Assembly (NCBI GenBank): GCA_937894515.1
Contig: CALCRH010000040.1
Span: 1-6,322 of the forward strand
Origin: an uncultured Clostridia bacterium
GTDB taxonomy: Bacteria > Bacillota > Clostridia > Oscillospirales > Oscillospiraceae
Reading direction: 5' to 3'
DNA: 6,322 bases
In this document: piece by piece, positions 1-6,072 of the stretch
How positions within the stretch are numbered: the first letter of the stretch is position 1
Layout: each line of letters begins with the position of its first letter
Notes under the pieces: generated by a model
Seen by the model: the letters and a program-made list of their open reading frames with translations, nothing else
Database searches by the model: none
Told to the model about the DNA's origin: nothing
Position numbers and translations under genes: made by a program

Positions 1-12
1 ATCGGCGAGCAT
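1..12 (-). CDS. Possible start of the next downstream gene, cut by the window edge
   Basis: Nine bases after the stop of the HEAT-repeat gene, the minus strand shows AAAAGGGACAG followed by ATG at 12-10 and then codons for Leu, Ala and Asp before the window ends. The purine-rich AAGGGA stretch just upstream could act as a ribosome binding site, and the tight spacing matches the operon-like packing of this strand. Four codons are too few to name a product, and a chance ATG cannot be excluded. Confidence 0.3.
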
Positions 13-21
13 CTGTCCCTT

Positions 22-480
22 TTACCCCTTTCTGTCCGTACGGACGGCGGTCAGTTTTTTGATAGTATCCCGAATGTCCTTTTCGATCAAATGGCGCATA
101 CTGTCCCTGTACCCCGACAGGTCCGCGCTTCCCAGCGCCGCAAGTATCTTCGGAACAAGCTCCGGCTTTGCCCTGCCTACCTCCGCAAGCGCCTTCACGC
201 ACTGTCTCGCGGTGATCGGCTTCTCATCCGTGATATGAGAAAGAAATCCCGGCATGATCGCTTCAAATCTGCCCTCATCATCCCATCGGGCGTTTGCCGC
301 AAGAATAATCAGCGCTCTGTTTCTCACCAGAGATTTAGGATGGTCAAGCAATGAAGCAAATTCATCGAAATGTCCGTACCATTCATCCGTTTCCCGACTT
401 TCGGAAACGATCCTTTCGGCGCAGGCACAGGCGAGCTTATCATCCTTTGCCGTCAGGAGAGCATAAGCATCCTGCTTCAT
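22..480 (-). CDS. HEAT-repeat protein of the small 'SufBD-like' type found in Firmicutes
   Basis: This 152-residue protein is all-helical in appearance. It has HEAT-like helix pairs at about residues 41-64 (LLDHPKSLVRNRALIILA), 75-101 (ending ARQCVKALAEVGRA) and 108-135. The pattern of paired Leu/Ala-rich helices with a conserved Arg and a helix-breaking turn suggests a short alpha-solenoid used for protein binding. No catalytic motif, signal peptide or membrane segment is visible. From memory, close Clostridia proteins are often annotated 'SufBD protein', but nothing here resembles the SufB/SufD beta-helix of iron-sulfur assembly, so that name should not be taken as function. The ATG at 480 is preceded by AAGGGGGG (488-495) with 7 bases of spacing. 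It lies 24 bases after the isochorismatase-family gene and is probably cotranscribed with it. Confidence 0.8.
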   Translation of the reverse strand: MKQDAYALLTAKDDKLACACAERIVSESRETDEWYGHFDEFASLLDHPKSLVRNRALIILAANARWDDEGRFEAIMPGFLSHITDEKPITARQCVKALAEVGRAKPELVPKILAALGSADLSGYRDSMRHLIEKDIRDTIKKLTAVRTDRKG

Positions 481-504
481 GGAATATCCCCCCTTTTTTA
501 TCGA

Positions 505-990
505 TCATTCGCTTATAAATGCTTTGACCTCGCAGCCCTTGTCCGCATAATAAGCAAACATTTCGGGGAGCTTTTTAAGATCATAGCTTGTCACACAGTC
601 TGAGAAAACATGGACTTTTAAGCCCGCCTTCGCCATATTAAAGCAAGTTGATTTTACGCAGGCGGTTGCATCCGCTCCGGTGACATAAAACTCGTTAATG
701 CCGTTTTCACTTATAAACCGGGTAAACTGCTCACCGGTCAGGGCATTGCTCTTGGTTTTGACAAAGATGTTGTCTGATACGACCTTTAATTCCGGCACAA
801 GCTCTGCACCTTTGGTGTCGGGCTTGAATGTGCGGGTACCGTCTGTGATATTGTTATGCTTGATGTAAACGACATACATACCGTTTGACACCGCCCAGTC
901 CACGGCGGCATTGATATTGCCGATAATATTCTTATAATGCTTTGTGATGTCATTTTGTATGTCGATGATAACAAGTGCTTTGTTTTGCAT
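505..990 (-). CDS. Isochorismatase-family cysteine hydrolase
   Basis: This 161-residue single-domain protein has the isochorismatase/nicotinamidase alpha-beta fold. The expected catalytic triad is visible: Asp10 in ALVIIDIQNDI, Lys78 in IFVKTKSNAL, and Cys111 in YVTGADATACVKST. The Gly-Ala before the Cys region is the place where the family's non-proline cis peptide usually lies. Family members hydrolyse amide or vinyl-ether bonds (nicotinamide, isochorismate, N-carbamoyl compounds, ureidoacrylate). Substrate residues are not diagnostic here, so pncA should not be assigned. The length is slightly short for the family, but all motifs are present and it appears intact and cytoplasmic. The ATG at 990 has AAAGGA at 1001-1006 with 10 bases of spacing. 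Its stop lies 24 bases before the HEAT-repeat gene, suggesting a shared transcript. Confidence 0.95.
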   Translation of the reverse strand: MQNKALVIIDIQNDITKHYKNIIGNINAAVDWAVSNGMYVVYIKHNNITDGTRTFKPDTKGAELVPELKVVSDNIFVKTKSNALTGEQFTRFISENGINEFYVTGADATACVKSTCFNMAKAGLKVHVFSDCVTSYDLKKLPEMFAYYADKGCEVKAFISE

Positions 991-1064
991 TTGATTTTTA
1001 TCCTTTCTTGTATATCTTGATAAAATGCTTCACAAACGCTTCAATCTGCCGAATAATCTTGTAT

Positions 1065-1742
1065 TTAGCGAGCCAAAACTCTATACCTCAATCTGATATA
1101 AGAATCCTGTAGCACACTGCAGTCAGTCAATTCCAATACGCCTGCTCCGGATAAGCCGTCGGCAAGTTTGAGCGATTCGCCATCAATCAAAGTCGGCGTT
1201 TTCTTTCCTCCGATCAGCACAGGTGCCACAACAATATCCACATAGTCAATCAATTTGCTGCGCAAAAACAGTTCGTTTACCGTGCCTCCGGATTGAACAG
1301 TCAGGCGGTCACACCCGTATTCTTTTTTCAAAAGCACTAAGGCATCCGATAAAGATTCTCTGTAGATAATATGCAGGTTGTTTTCTTTAACACGAAAAGC
1401 CGGATGATCTGAATTTGATGTGATAAGCACAAACTTCTGTGACCGGGCGCAGAAGTAACGTACACCATGCTCTGTCAAGTGATGGTTATCCAGCAGAACA
1501 AACGATACCGGTGTTTTAGCAGGCATAACCATTGTGTTTACACCCATCTTTGCCTGAACTCTTCCGGTATTGAAAGACCAAAGATCGGTAGTCTGCTCGA
1601 TCTCATAGTATTGATGAAGCCCCTCTTTGACACCTTCGATGCTTGGCAGATCTTTATCAAAATCCAGTTCATCCGTAGAACCTGTGCTGATTTTTCCATC
1701 CACGGACATCAACATAAACAAGGTTATTACAGGTCTATCCAT
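1065..1742 (-). CDS. Dihydrofolate reductase-like / RibD C-terminal domain reductase
   Basis: This 225-residue protein consists of one RibD-C (dihydrofolate-reductase fold) domain. Landmarks are the N-terminal strand with SVDGKIS at residues 13-19, the nucleotide-binding Gly-rich segment LTVQSGGTVNELFL at 147-160, and VAPVLIGG at 172-179. These match stand-alone NADPH-dependent reductases related to the riboflavin enzyme RibD. There is no deaminase domain and no other rib gene nearby, so a role in riboflavin synthesis is not supported and the substrate is unknown. The frame is open back to 1796, but the start is placed at the ATG at 1742 because GGAGG lies at 1747-1751 and the protein then begins right at the first core strand. 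The 18 extra upstream residues have no ribosome binding site or family match. It follows a phosphotransferase gene after 99 bases. Confidence 0.92.
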   Translation of the reverse strand: MDRPVITLFMLMSVDGKISTGSTDELDFDKDLPSIEGVKEGLHQYYEIEQTTDLWSFNTGRVQAKMGVNTMVMPAKTPVSFVLLDNHHLTEHGVRYFCARSQKFVLITSNSDHPAFRVKENNLHIIYRESLSDALVLLKKEYGCDRLTVQSGGTVNELFLRSKLIDYVDIVVAPVLIGGKKTPTLIDGESLKLADGLSGAGVLELTDCSVLQDSYIRLRYRVLAR

Positions 1743-1746
1743 AATT

Positions 1747-1751
1747 CCTCC
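1747..1751 (-). promoter_or_regulatory. Ribosome binding site that fixes the start of the RibD-C-like gene
   Basis: The minus strand reads CGGAGGAATTATG, with a full GGAGG core four bases before the ATG at 1742. It favours this ATG over the in-frame ATG at 1796, which has no such site. Confidence 0.75.
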
Positions 1752-1841
1752 GTGCTTCAATAATAAGATATCACCATAGGGCAGACTCAATAACAAATTA
1801 TGTTTTCTTGCCCATCGCAGCCTTCATGTGCTCAAACTATT

Positions 1842-2819
1842 TCAGACGAAAAAACCGCCAAAGGGAATGTTATGAACAAGGCATTCCATTTCTTCTGCGA
1901 TGTCTTCCTCTTCCGGCTCCTTGTTTTCCCGGTGGCAGCATTCAAACTCGTCAACAACGTTCTCAATCAGAACCATATCGATAAAAAGCGGAAGCTGTTC
2001 CATCATTTCGTCCGAAATGTTGGTTTCGCTTCGGTATCCGGATAGTACGGCGTCAAAGTATTTTTTCATTCCGCTTCGCCGCTTATCGACTTCTTCTAAT
2101 TGAAACCAGCCTACGCCGTGCGTCCAAAGATTGGCCAGATCAAACATATACCAACAATGGATACAGTTATCAAAATCGAAAACTGTAATTCTTCCGGTAT
2201 CCATGTCGATATGGTAGTTGCCGTCGCTGAAATCAAAATGAACCAATCCGTAGGAATTGCTATCCCGAGGAAGTAAGGCAAAGGAATCCAACCGCCGGGA
2301 AATTGCTTCCTTCAAGTCTGTGTAGGTATCGGGGATTAATCTGTCAATGTATGCCATATTGTACTTATCAAAATACTGTGGACGGCGGCGGATCGGCTGA
2401 TACTTTTTGGAAAGTGCATGAATCTTACCGATTGTTTTGCCTGTATTGAAGAAATATTCTTCAAGCGGCACACCGTCCCGATACCGATATCCGTTATCGG
2501 AAATCAGCATTCCAGGCGCATATTCAAACAGACTTGCAAATATACCGCCAATATGTTCAACAAATTTCCCGTTCACGGATGGAATCACATCCGTCACCGA
2601 TGCACCGTTAGCCGCAAGGAAGTGTATGAACTCTGTCTCCGCGAAATAGTCTTCCTCTGTCCGGTCATCAAGCATTGATATGCGCAGAACCCGTTTTTTA
2701 CCTTCGGCATTTTCAATTACGAAGATACTGTTTCTGCCGCCTTCGTGCTCCGGTACCTTGCTGACCGACCATGTTTCCGCGCCAAACAGGTTCAGTATTG
2801 TTTTGAAATCATTCTCCAT
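1842..2819 (-). CDS. Kinase-fold phosphotransferase (aminoglycoside phosphotransferase/choline kinase superfamily), copy 2
   Basis: This 325-residue cytoplasmic protein belongs to the APH/choline-kinase superfamily. The N-lobe has a strand with a candidate ATP-binding Lys at KKRVLRIS (41-48). The C-lobe has the Brenner motif HFDFSDGN at 194-201, giving catalytic Asp196 and Asn201, and the metal-binding DFD at 215-217. All catalytic residues are present, so it is probably active. Family members phosphorylate hydroxyls on aminoglycosides, macrolides, choline, homoserine or proteins. This subfamily has no experimentally known substrate that I recognise, so calling it an antibiotic-resistance enzyme would be a guess. 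The ATG at 2819 follows AGGAGG at 2827-2832 with 7 bases of spacing. It is a paralogue of the gene at 3118-4101, with about 50 differences over 324 aligned residues by eye and no internal gaps. The two differ at the C-terminus (FFV here, FFQQT there). Confidence 0.93.
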   Translation of the reverse strand: MENDFKTILNLFGAETWSVSKVPEHEGGRNSIFVIENAEGKKRVLRISMLDDRTEEDYFAETEFIHFLAANGASVTDVIPSVNGKFVEHIGGIFASLFEYAPGMLISDNGYRYRDGVPLEEYFFNTGKTIGKIHALSKKYQPIRRRPQYFDKYNMAYIDRLIPDTYTDLKEAISRRLDSFALLPRDSNSYGLVHFDFSDGNYHIDMDTGRITVFDFDNCIHCWYMFDLANLWTHGVGWFQLEEVDKRRSGMKKYFDAVLSGYRSETNISDEMMEQLPLFIDMVLIENVVDEFECCHRENKEPEEEDIAEEMECLVHNIPFGGFFV

Positions 2820-3117
2820 TCAGTATCCTCCTTTATCCAAGTACTAGTTCTGACTATGCGTAATGCATTTGCGCTCTGCTTCTTGCTTTTCGAGTGTTTT
2901 CCAATAACAAATTTCGCTTTGCTTACCTCTTATGTACTATAGATCTTTGTCGAGAATAAAAAGAGGACTCTAATACCTTGTTGATATTAGAGTCCTGTTT
3001 TGACATAAATGGTTAATAGCAACAAAACCGGTGTAATCGTTAAATTTCGTAGCGCAAGGAATAAGTAACTGTGTCCTTTTCTCAAACTGACAAACAGCGA
3101 ATTAATTCCCCATGTAT
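2820..3117. other. Gene-free spacer between the two phosphotransferase genes
   Basis: This AT-rich stretch of 298 bases holds one clear structure, the stem-loop at 2964-2996, and no gene I can support. On the minus strand several frames stay open for roughly 27-43 codons. One is a 27-codon ATG-started frame (2923-3006) that runs through the stem-loop, but it lacks a ribosome binding site. The part next to the downstream gene carries its AGGAGG. I found no convincing -35/-10 pair on the minus strand. The sequence is not shared with the region upstream of the other phosphotransferase, so a simple unit duplication including the promoter is not seen. Confidence 0.6.
2958..2996 (-). terminator. 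Perfect 12-bp stem-loop followed by a T-run: intrinsic terminator or leader attenuator
   Basis: AGGACTCTAATA (2964-2975 on the plus strand) and TATTAGAGTCCT (2985-2996) are exact inverted copies around a 9-base loop. On the minus strand the hairpin is followed by C and then five T (2962-2958), the layout of a Rho-independent terminator. It would end transcription about 120-160 bases after the phosphotransferase at 3118-4101. The plus strand has only GTTTT after the stem, so termination in that direction would be weaker. Because it lies 139 bases upstream of the next co-directional gene, it could also be an attenuator in that gene's leader. Confidence 0.75.
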
Positions 3118-4101
3118 TTATGTCTGCTGAAAGAACCCGGCAAAGGGAATATTATGGACAAGGCACTCCATTTCGTCCGCTATGTCTTCCATATCAGGCT
3201 CTGCGTTTTCCCGGTGACAGCATTCAAACTCATCAACGATGTTCTCAATCAGAACCATATCGATAAATAGCGGAAGCTGATCAATCAGCTCGTCCGAAAT
3301 ATCGGTTTCACTTCGGTATCCGGAAAGAACAGTATCAAAGTACTTTTTCATTCCTATTTTCCGTTTCTCGGTTTCTTCAAATTGAAACCAGCCCACGCCA
3401 TGCGTCCAAAGATTTGCCAGATCAAACATATACCAACAGTTTATACAATTATCAAAATCGAAAACGGTAATTCTCCCGGTATCCATGTCAATATGATAGT
3501 TGCCGTCGCTGAAATCAAAATGAACCAGTCCATAGGAATTGCCATCCCGAGGCAATGTGACAAAGTGATCCAGCCGTCTGGAAATTGCGTGCTTCAATTC
3601 CATATATGTATCCGGAATCAAATTGTCGATGTATGTCATATTGTACTTATCAAAATACTGCGGTCGACGGTAGATTGGCTGGAATTTTTTGGAGAGTTCG
3701 TGAATCTTTCCTAGCGTTTTCCCTGTATTGAAGAAATATTCTTCAATCGGTACACCCTCCCGATAGCGATATCCGTTATCAGAAATCAGCATTCCCGGCG
3801 CATATTCAAACAGACTTGCGAATATGCTTCCAATATGCTCAACAAAATTCCCGTTCACGGACGGAATCACATCCGCTACCGATGCACCGTTATCCGCAAG
3901 GAAATGCATGAACTCTGTCTCTGCGAGAAAATCCTCCTCTGTCCGGTCATCAAACTGTGAAATGCGAAGAATCCTTTTTTTGCCTTCAGTATTTTTTATA
4001 ACAAAGACGCCGTTTCTGCCACCTTCGTGCTCCGGCACCTTGCTGACCGACCATGTCTCCGCGTCAAACAGTTTCAGTATTGTTTTGTAATCATTTTCCA
4101 C
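3118..4101 (-). CDS. Kinase-fold phosphotransferase (aminoglycoside phosphotransferase/choline kinase superfamily), copy 1
   Basis: This 327-residue paralogue of the gene at 1842-2819 keeps the same motifs at the same positions: candidate ATP-binding Lys in KKRILRIS (41-48), Brenner motif HFDFSDGN at 194-201 with catalytic Asp196, and metal-binding DFD at 215-217. Residues 189-219, covering the whole catalytic and metal site, are identical in both copies. Differences gather in the N-lobe (residues 5-64), at 137-184, and in surface helices near 241-250 and 300-310. The start is GTG at 4101: AAGGAG at 4110-4115 sits 8 bases upstream, and the first residues (MEND) align with the ATG-started copy. 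It begins 51 bases after the HD-domain gene and is followed by a strong stem-loop, so it may be the last gene of the upstream transcript. The substrate is unknown. Confidence 0.93.
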   Translation of the reverse strand: MENDYKTILKLFDAETWSVSKVPEHEGGRNGVFVIKNTEGKKRILRISQFDDRTEEDFLAETEFMHFLADNGASVADVIPSVNGNFVEHIGSIFASLFEYAPGMLISDNGYRYREGVPIEEYFFNTGKTLGKIHELSKKFQPIYRRPQYFDKYNMTYIDNLIPDTYMELKHAISRRLDHFVTLPRDGNSYGLVHFDFSDGNYHIDMDTGRITVFDFDNCINCWYMFDLANLWTHGVGWFQFEETEKRKIGMKKYFDTVLSGYRSETDISDELIDQLPLFIDMVLIENIVDEFECCHRENAEPDMEDIADEMECLVHNIPFAGFFQQT

Positions 4102-4109
4102 TCTGTTTG

Positions 4110-4115
4110 CTCCTT
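4110..4115 (-). promoter_or_regulatory. Ribosome binding site supporting a GTG start
   Basis: AAGGAG on the minus strand lies 8 bases before GTG at 4101. The paralogous gene has AAAGGAGG at nearly the same distance from its ATG, so the two translation starts are equivalent. Confidence 0.7.
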
Positions 4116-4152
4116 CATTCTATATTGCTCCATATTCATTAACATTTCATTT

Positions 4153-4803
4153 TCAAAACCAGTGACTTGATTCAATCTGATCCATCAATTTCCGATAGAA
4201 CCCGATCTGATAGTCGATTTTTTCTTTCCAGAGTTTTTCACCGGTTTTCGTTCCGCACGGCAATTCGCGAAGCTCGGAGAGACGGGCGAGCGTCTTTTGT
4301 ACCAGCTCCCGCTGACCGTCAAGTGGAAGATTCGTATAGTCCTTGAAATGCAGTCCCTCATACAAGCGGTAAGCGTCAAAACGGTCAATGTTGTCTGCAT
4401 CGCCGACCGTCAGAGCAAGGGGCGTTCTCTCACCTTCAAAATCCGCCTGATCGTCCACATGAATCGCAATCCCGTAGCACATCTCCTCGGTTTCCATGTC
4501 AGAAAAGCCAAGCGAAAGCAGGAATGAACGGGCAATCTTCGCGCCGTATCTTCCGTGATTACGGTAATCCTCCTTGCTCTCAAAATCGACGGAATAGCCG
4601 ATGTCGTGAAGCAGGCAGGCAATAATCGTTCTTTCTGTGTCAAAGCCTTCTGCTTCGGCGATTTTTGCGCCGATATGTGCAACTCTATACGAGTGCTCGA
4701 TCCGATACTCCGCCATGCGCGGGATATTGTCTTTGTAGGAAGCGAGCTTCATAAGCTCGATTTTCATAAAGGATTCTGTTTTCTTGATTCTATCTGTATT
4801 CAT
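4153..4803 (-). CDS. HD-domain metal-dependent phosphohydrolase
   Basis: This 216-residue, mostly helical cytoplasmic protein has the HD signature in order: His37 (YRIEHSYRV), His66-Asp67 (CLLHDIGYS), His83 (YRNHGRYGA), His115 (AIAIHVDD-like context: YGIAIHVDD) and Asp135 (TVGDADNIDRFDA). These residues bind one or two divalent metals, and HD enzymes hydrolyse phosphate esters of nucleotides or other small molecules. No GAF, PAS, RelA or Cas3-helicase partner domain is fused, so the substrate cannot be named. The frame is open to a GTG at 4845, inside the preceding GNAT gene. The ATG at 4803 is preferred because GGAG lies at 4815-4818 and the 14 extra residues look unlike the family. It starts 23 bases after the RimJ-type GNAT and 51 bases before a phosphotransferase gene, consistent with one transcript. 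Confidence 0.92.
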   Translation of the reverse strand: MNTDRIKKTESFMKIELMKLASYKDNIPRMAEYRIEHSYRVAHIGAKIAEAEGFDTERTIIACLLHDIGYSVDFESKEDYRNHGRYGAKIARSFLLSLGFSDMETEEMCYGIAIHVDDQADFEGERTPLALTVGDADNIDRFDAYRLYEGLHFKDYTNLPLDGQRELVQKTLARLSELRELPCGTKTGEKLWKEKIDYQIGFYRKLMDQIESSHWF

Positions 4804-4814
4804 ATCAATCTGCA

Positions 4815-4818
4815 CTCC
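4815..4818 (-). promoter_or_regulatory. Ribosome binding site deciding the HD-gene start
   Basis: GGAG on the minus strand lies 11 bases before the ATG at 4803, a slightly long spacing. The alternatives are GTG codons at 4845, 4830 and 4815 and an ATG at 4767, none with a better site. Confidence 0.5.
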
Positions 4819-4826
4819 ATCTGAAT

Positions 4827-5357
4827 TCACAGTTCCATTTCGCACTCATAACACGTGAGCAGCTTCCCGCGGTATTCCTCCTCGTCCGAGTTGCCATTTG
4901 GGCGCAAGCCGCACTTTTCCATCACCTTCCGGCTTCCGATATTTCCTTCAAAATATCCGGCGATCACCTTTTTGAAGCCCATTTCTCTGAATTCATTGAT
5001 GACCGCTGAAACTGCTTCCGTCGCAAATCCCTGCCCCTTATACTTTGGGTCTATGACATATCCCACTTCGATGGCCTCATCGTCATGCCCGCAGTCGTTC
5101 ACGAAGCCGATCATATAGCCGTCCAGATAAACGCCGTATTCGAGATGGGTCATGTCTTCGATCCGGCTGAATTCGATCAGCTTATCCGCAAGCGCATAGA
5201 ACTCTGCTTCTTCGGAATAGTCGGGAACCATGAAGGTTGCCGTGATATCAGGGTTCTGCATCATTTCCACGAGGCGGTCTCTGTCTTCTGTCCGATAAGG
5301 GTGCAGCGTCAGCCGTTCCGTGACGATTTCTTCTTTTTTTATGATTGGTCTGCTCAT
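4827..5357 (-). CDS. GNAT-family N-acetyltransferase, RimJ/RimL type
   Basis: This 176-residue protein transfers an acetyl group from acetyl-CoA to an amine. It opens with the RimJ/RimL-type lead-in TERLTLHPYRTEDRD (13-27). The central strand IEVGYVIDPKYKGQGFATEA (96-115) contains the pyrophosphate-binding loop K107-G-Q-G110-F-A112. Next comes the late motif NIGSRKVMEKCGL (139-151), where Asn139 and Ser142 are typical of the CoA site. All blocks are present and the length is normal. The family acetylates ribosomal-protein N-termini, antibiotics and other small amines. The sequence does not tell which, so no gene symbol is given. ATG at 5357 has AAAGGA at 5367-5372 (9-base spacing). It follows the other GNAT after 28 bases and precedes the HD gene by 23. 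Confidence 0.93.
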   Translation of the reverse strand: MSRPIIKKEEIVTERLTLHPYRTEDRDRLVEMMQNPDITATFMVPDYSEEAEFYALADKLIEFSRIEDMTHLEYGVYLDGYMIGFVNDCGHDDEAIEVGYVIDPKYKGQGFATEAVSAVINEFREMGFKKVIAGYFEGNIGSRKVMEKCGLRPNGNSDEEEYRGKLLTCYECEMEL

Positions 5358-5385
5358 ATACTCTGTTCCTTTCGCTTATCGAAAT

Positions 5386-5823
5386 CTATAGTACCTTTTT
5401 CATATATCGCGGTTTATACTCCTCATATCCGTGCTTAGGATAAAAGGCATACGATTCAAACCATTGTTCTTTCGGTTCACCCAAATGTACTTTGGAAACA
5501 GTTATCTCGTTATTTCGCATCCATTGCTCTGCCGTGCCGAGCAACGCGGAGCCGATACCGGTTCGCTTCAGGCTCGACTTGACATAAAGTCGGTGTAAAA
5601 ATGCTTCGTCAGCGTCTGGGATTCTGGAACAACCGACACAGCCGATCACGCGGTCGTTTTCGTCAATCGCAAGCCAGAACATATCGCCCTTCCCAAAATA
5701 ACTCGTATCTATGTCCAGCAGATCCGGATTGATAGTCGGTATTCTGCCCAAAGCATCTTTGGCTTGCAGCACCATGAAAATCATATCGTCACGGTAGCGA
5801 TTTTCAAATTTCGTAATTCTCAT
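5386..5823 (-). CDS. Small GNAT-family N-acetyltransferase
   Basis: This 145-residue single-domain acetyltransferase belongs to a different GNAT branch from its neighbour. Strands 3-4 (FWLAIDENDRVIGCVGC, 49-65) lead to AFLHRLYVKSSLKRTGIGSALL (74-95), which holds the acetyl-CoA loop K86-R-T-G89-I-G91. The C-terminal SYAFYPKHGYEEYKPRYMKK (124-143) is the usual closing strand with the Tyr that often acts as general acid. It looks complete, and the substrate is unknown. The ATG at 5823 is the only possible start: in the same frame a TGA lies 12 bases further upstream (5836-5838), which is also the stop of the methyltransferase remnant. The upstream GAAGAAG is a weak ribosome binding site compared with its neighbours, so expression may depend on its new context after the rearrangement. 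Confidence 0.9.
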   Translation of the reverse strand: MRITKFENRYRDDMIFMVLQAKDALGRIPTINPDLLDIDTSYFGKGDMFWLAIDENDRVIGCVGCSRIPDADEAFLHRLYVKSSLKRTGIGSALLGTAEQWMRNNEITVSKVHLGEPKEQWFESYAFYPKHGYEEYKPRYMKKVL

Positions 5824-5835
5824 TTCTTCTTCATT

Positions 5836-6072
5836 TCACCGTTTATTTGTTCTCGTACACCTTATCGCAAAGACTGAGATAAACGCAAACATCAGCACCT
5901 CGCCCGGCTTAGTGACGCGAATCGCCTCATCAATCGCGCGGTTGACTTCACCCGTTTCATACAAATGATACATCGGTCCTAATACCAGTGTTACATTAAA
6001 AGAGTTATCCGTAAATCGTCTGAGATCCGTTGCGTCCCCCTGAAACGATGTAATGTTTTCAATCCCTTTACT
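5836..6072 (-). pseudogene. Class I SAM-dependent methyltransferase, internal fragment
   Basis: Translating this stretch gives SKGIENITSFQGDATDLRRF, then a segment with TLVLGPMYHLY, then AIDEAIRVTKPGEVLMFAF and SVFAI. The GDATDL acidic loop, the LGPMYHLY block and the RVTKPG block are in the order of a class I SAM methyltransferase of a common Clostridia family. The N-terminal part with the Gly-rich SAM-binding motif is missing: a TGA lies just upstream (6073-6075) and belongs to the dppD-like sequence. The homology also stops after SVFAI, where about half of the usual protein is lacking, and eight unrelated residues lead to TGA at 5836-5838. In the next frame CDKVYENK and TAA (5843-5845) could be the true C-terminus, which would imply an internal deletion with frame change. 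The remnant cannot bind SAM and has no start of its own. Confidence 0.8.

Noticed and set aside
22..480. HEAT protein as an iron-sulfur cluster assembly SufB/SufD protein
   Set aside because: The sequence is helical-repeat in character, too short, and lacks the SufB/D core. No suf or isc gene is nearby.
91..603. Plus-strand frames opposite the HEAT and isochorismatase-family genes
   Set aside because: The minus-strand proteins match known families across their whole length. The plus-strand translations are low-complexity and lack ribosome binding sites.
2923..3006. 27-codon ATG-started frame through the stem-loop as a coding gene
   Set aside because: No ribosome binding site precedes its ATG and other frames in the same stretch are equally open. 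It is kept only as part of the attenuator hypothesis, not as a called gene.
3382..3714. Long plus-strand open frame (110 codons) opposite the phosphotransferase
   Set aside because: It is antisense to a gene with complete catalytic motifs, has no ribosome binding site and no recognisable domain. Similar frames at 1467-1763, 2418-2678, 3824-4090, 4555-4824 and 5085-5438 were rejected for the same reason.
1842..4101. The two similar 980-base blocks as copies of an insertion sequence
   Set aside because: The similarity is confined to coding sequence of a phosphotransferase. There is no transposase, terminal inverted repeat or target duplication.
4185..4682. Two minus-strand frames of 71 and 90 codons inside the HD gene
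   Set aside because: They overlap the HD-domain coding frame over its metal-binding motifs and their translations have no domain features. They are frame shadows.
4153..4803. HD protein as part of a CRISPR (Cas3-type) or nucleotide-signalling defence system
   Set aside because: No helicase, nucleotide cyclase, effector, repeat array or other defence gene is in the window. A lone HD hydrolase is too common to support this.
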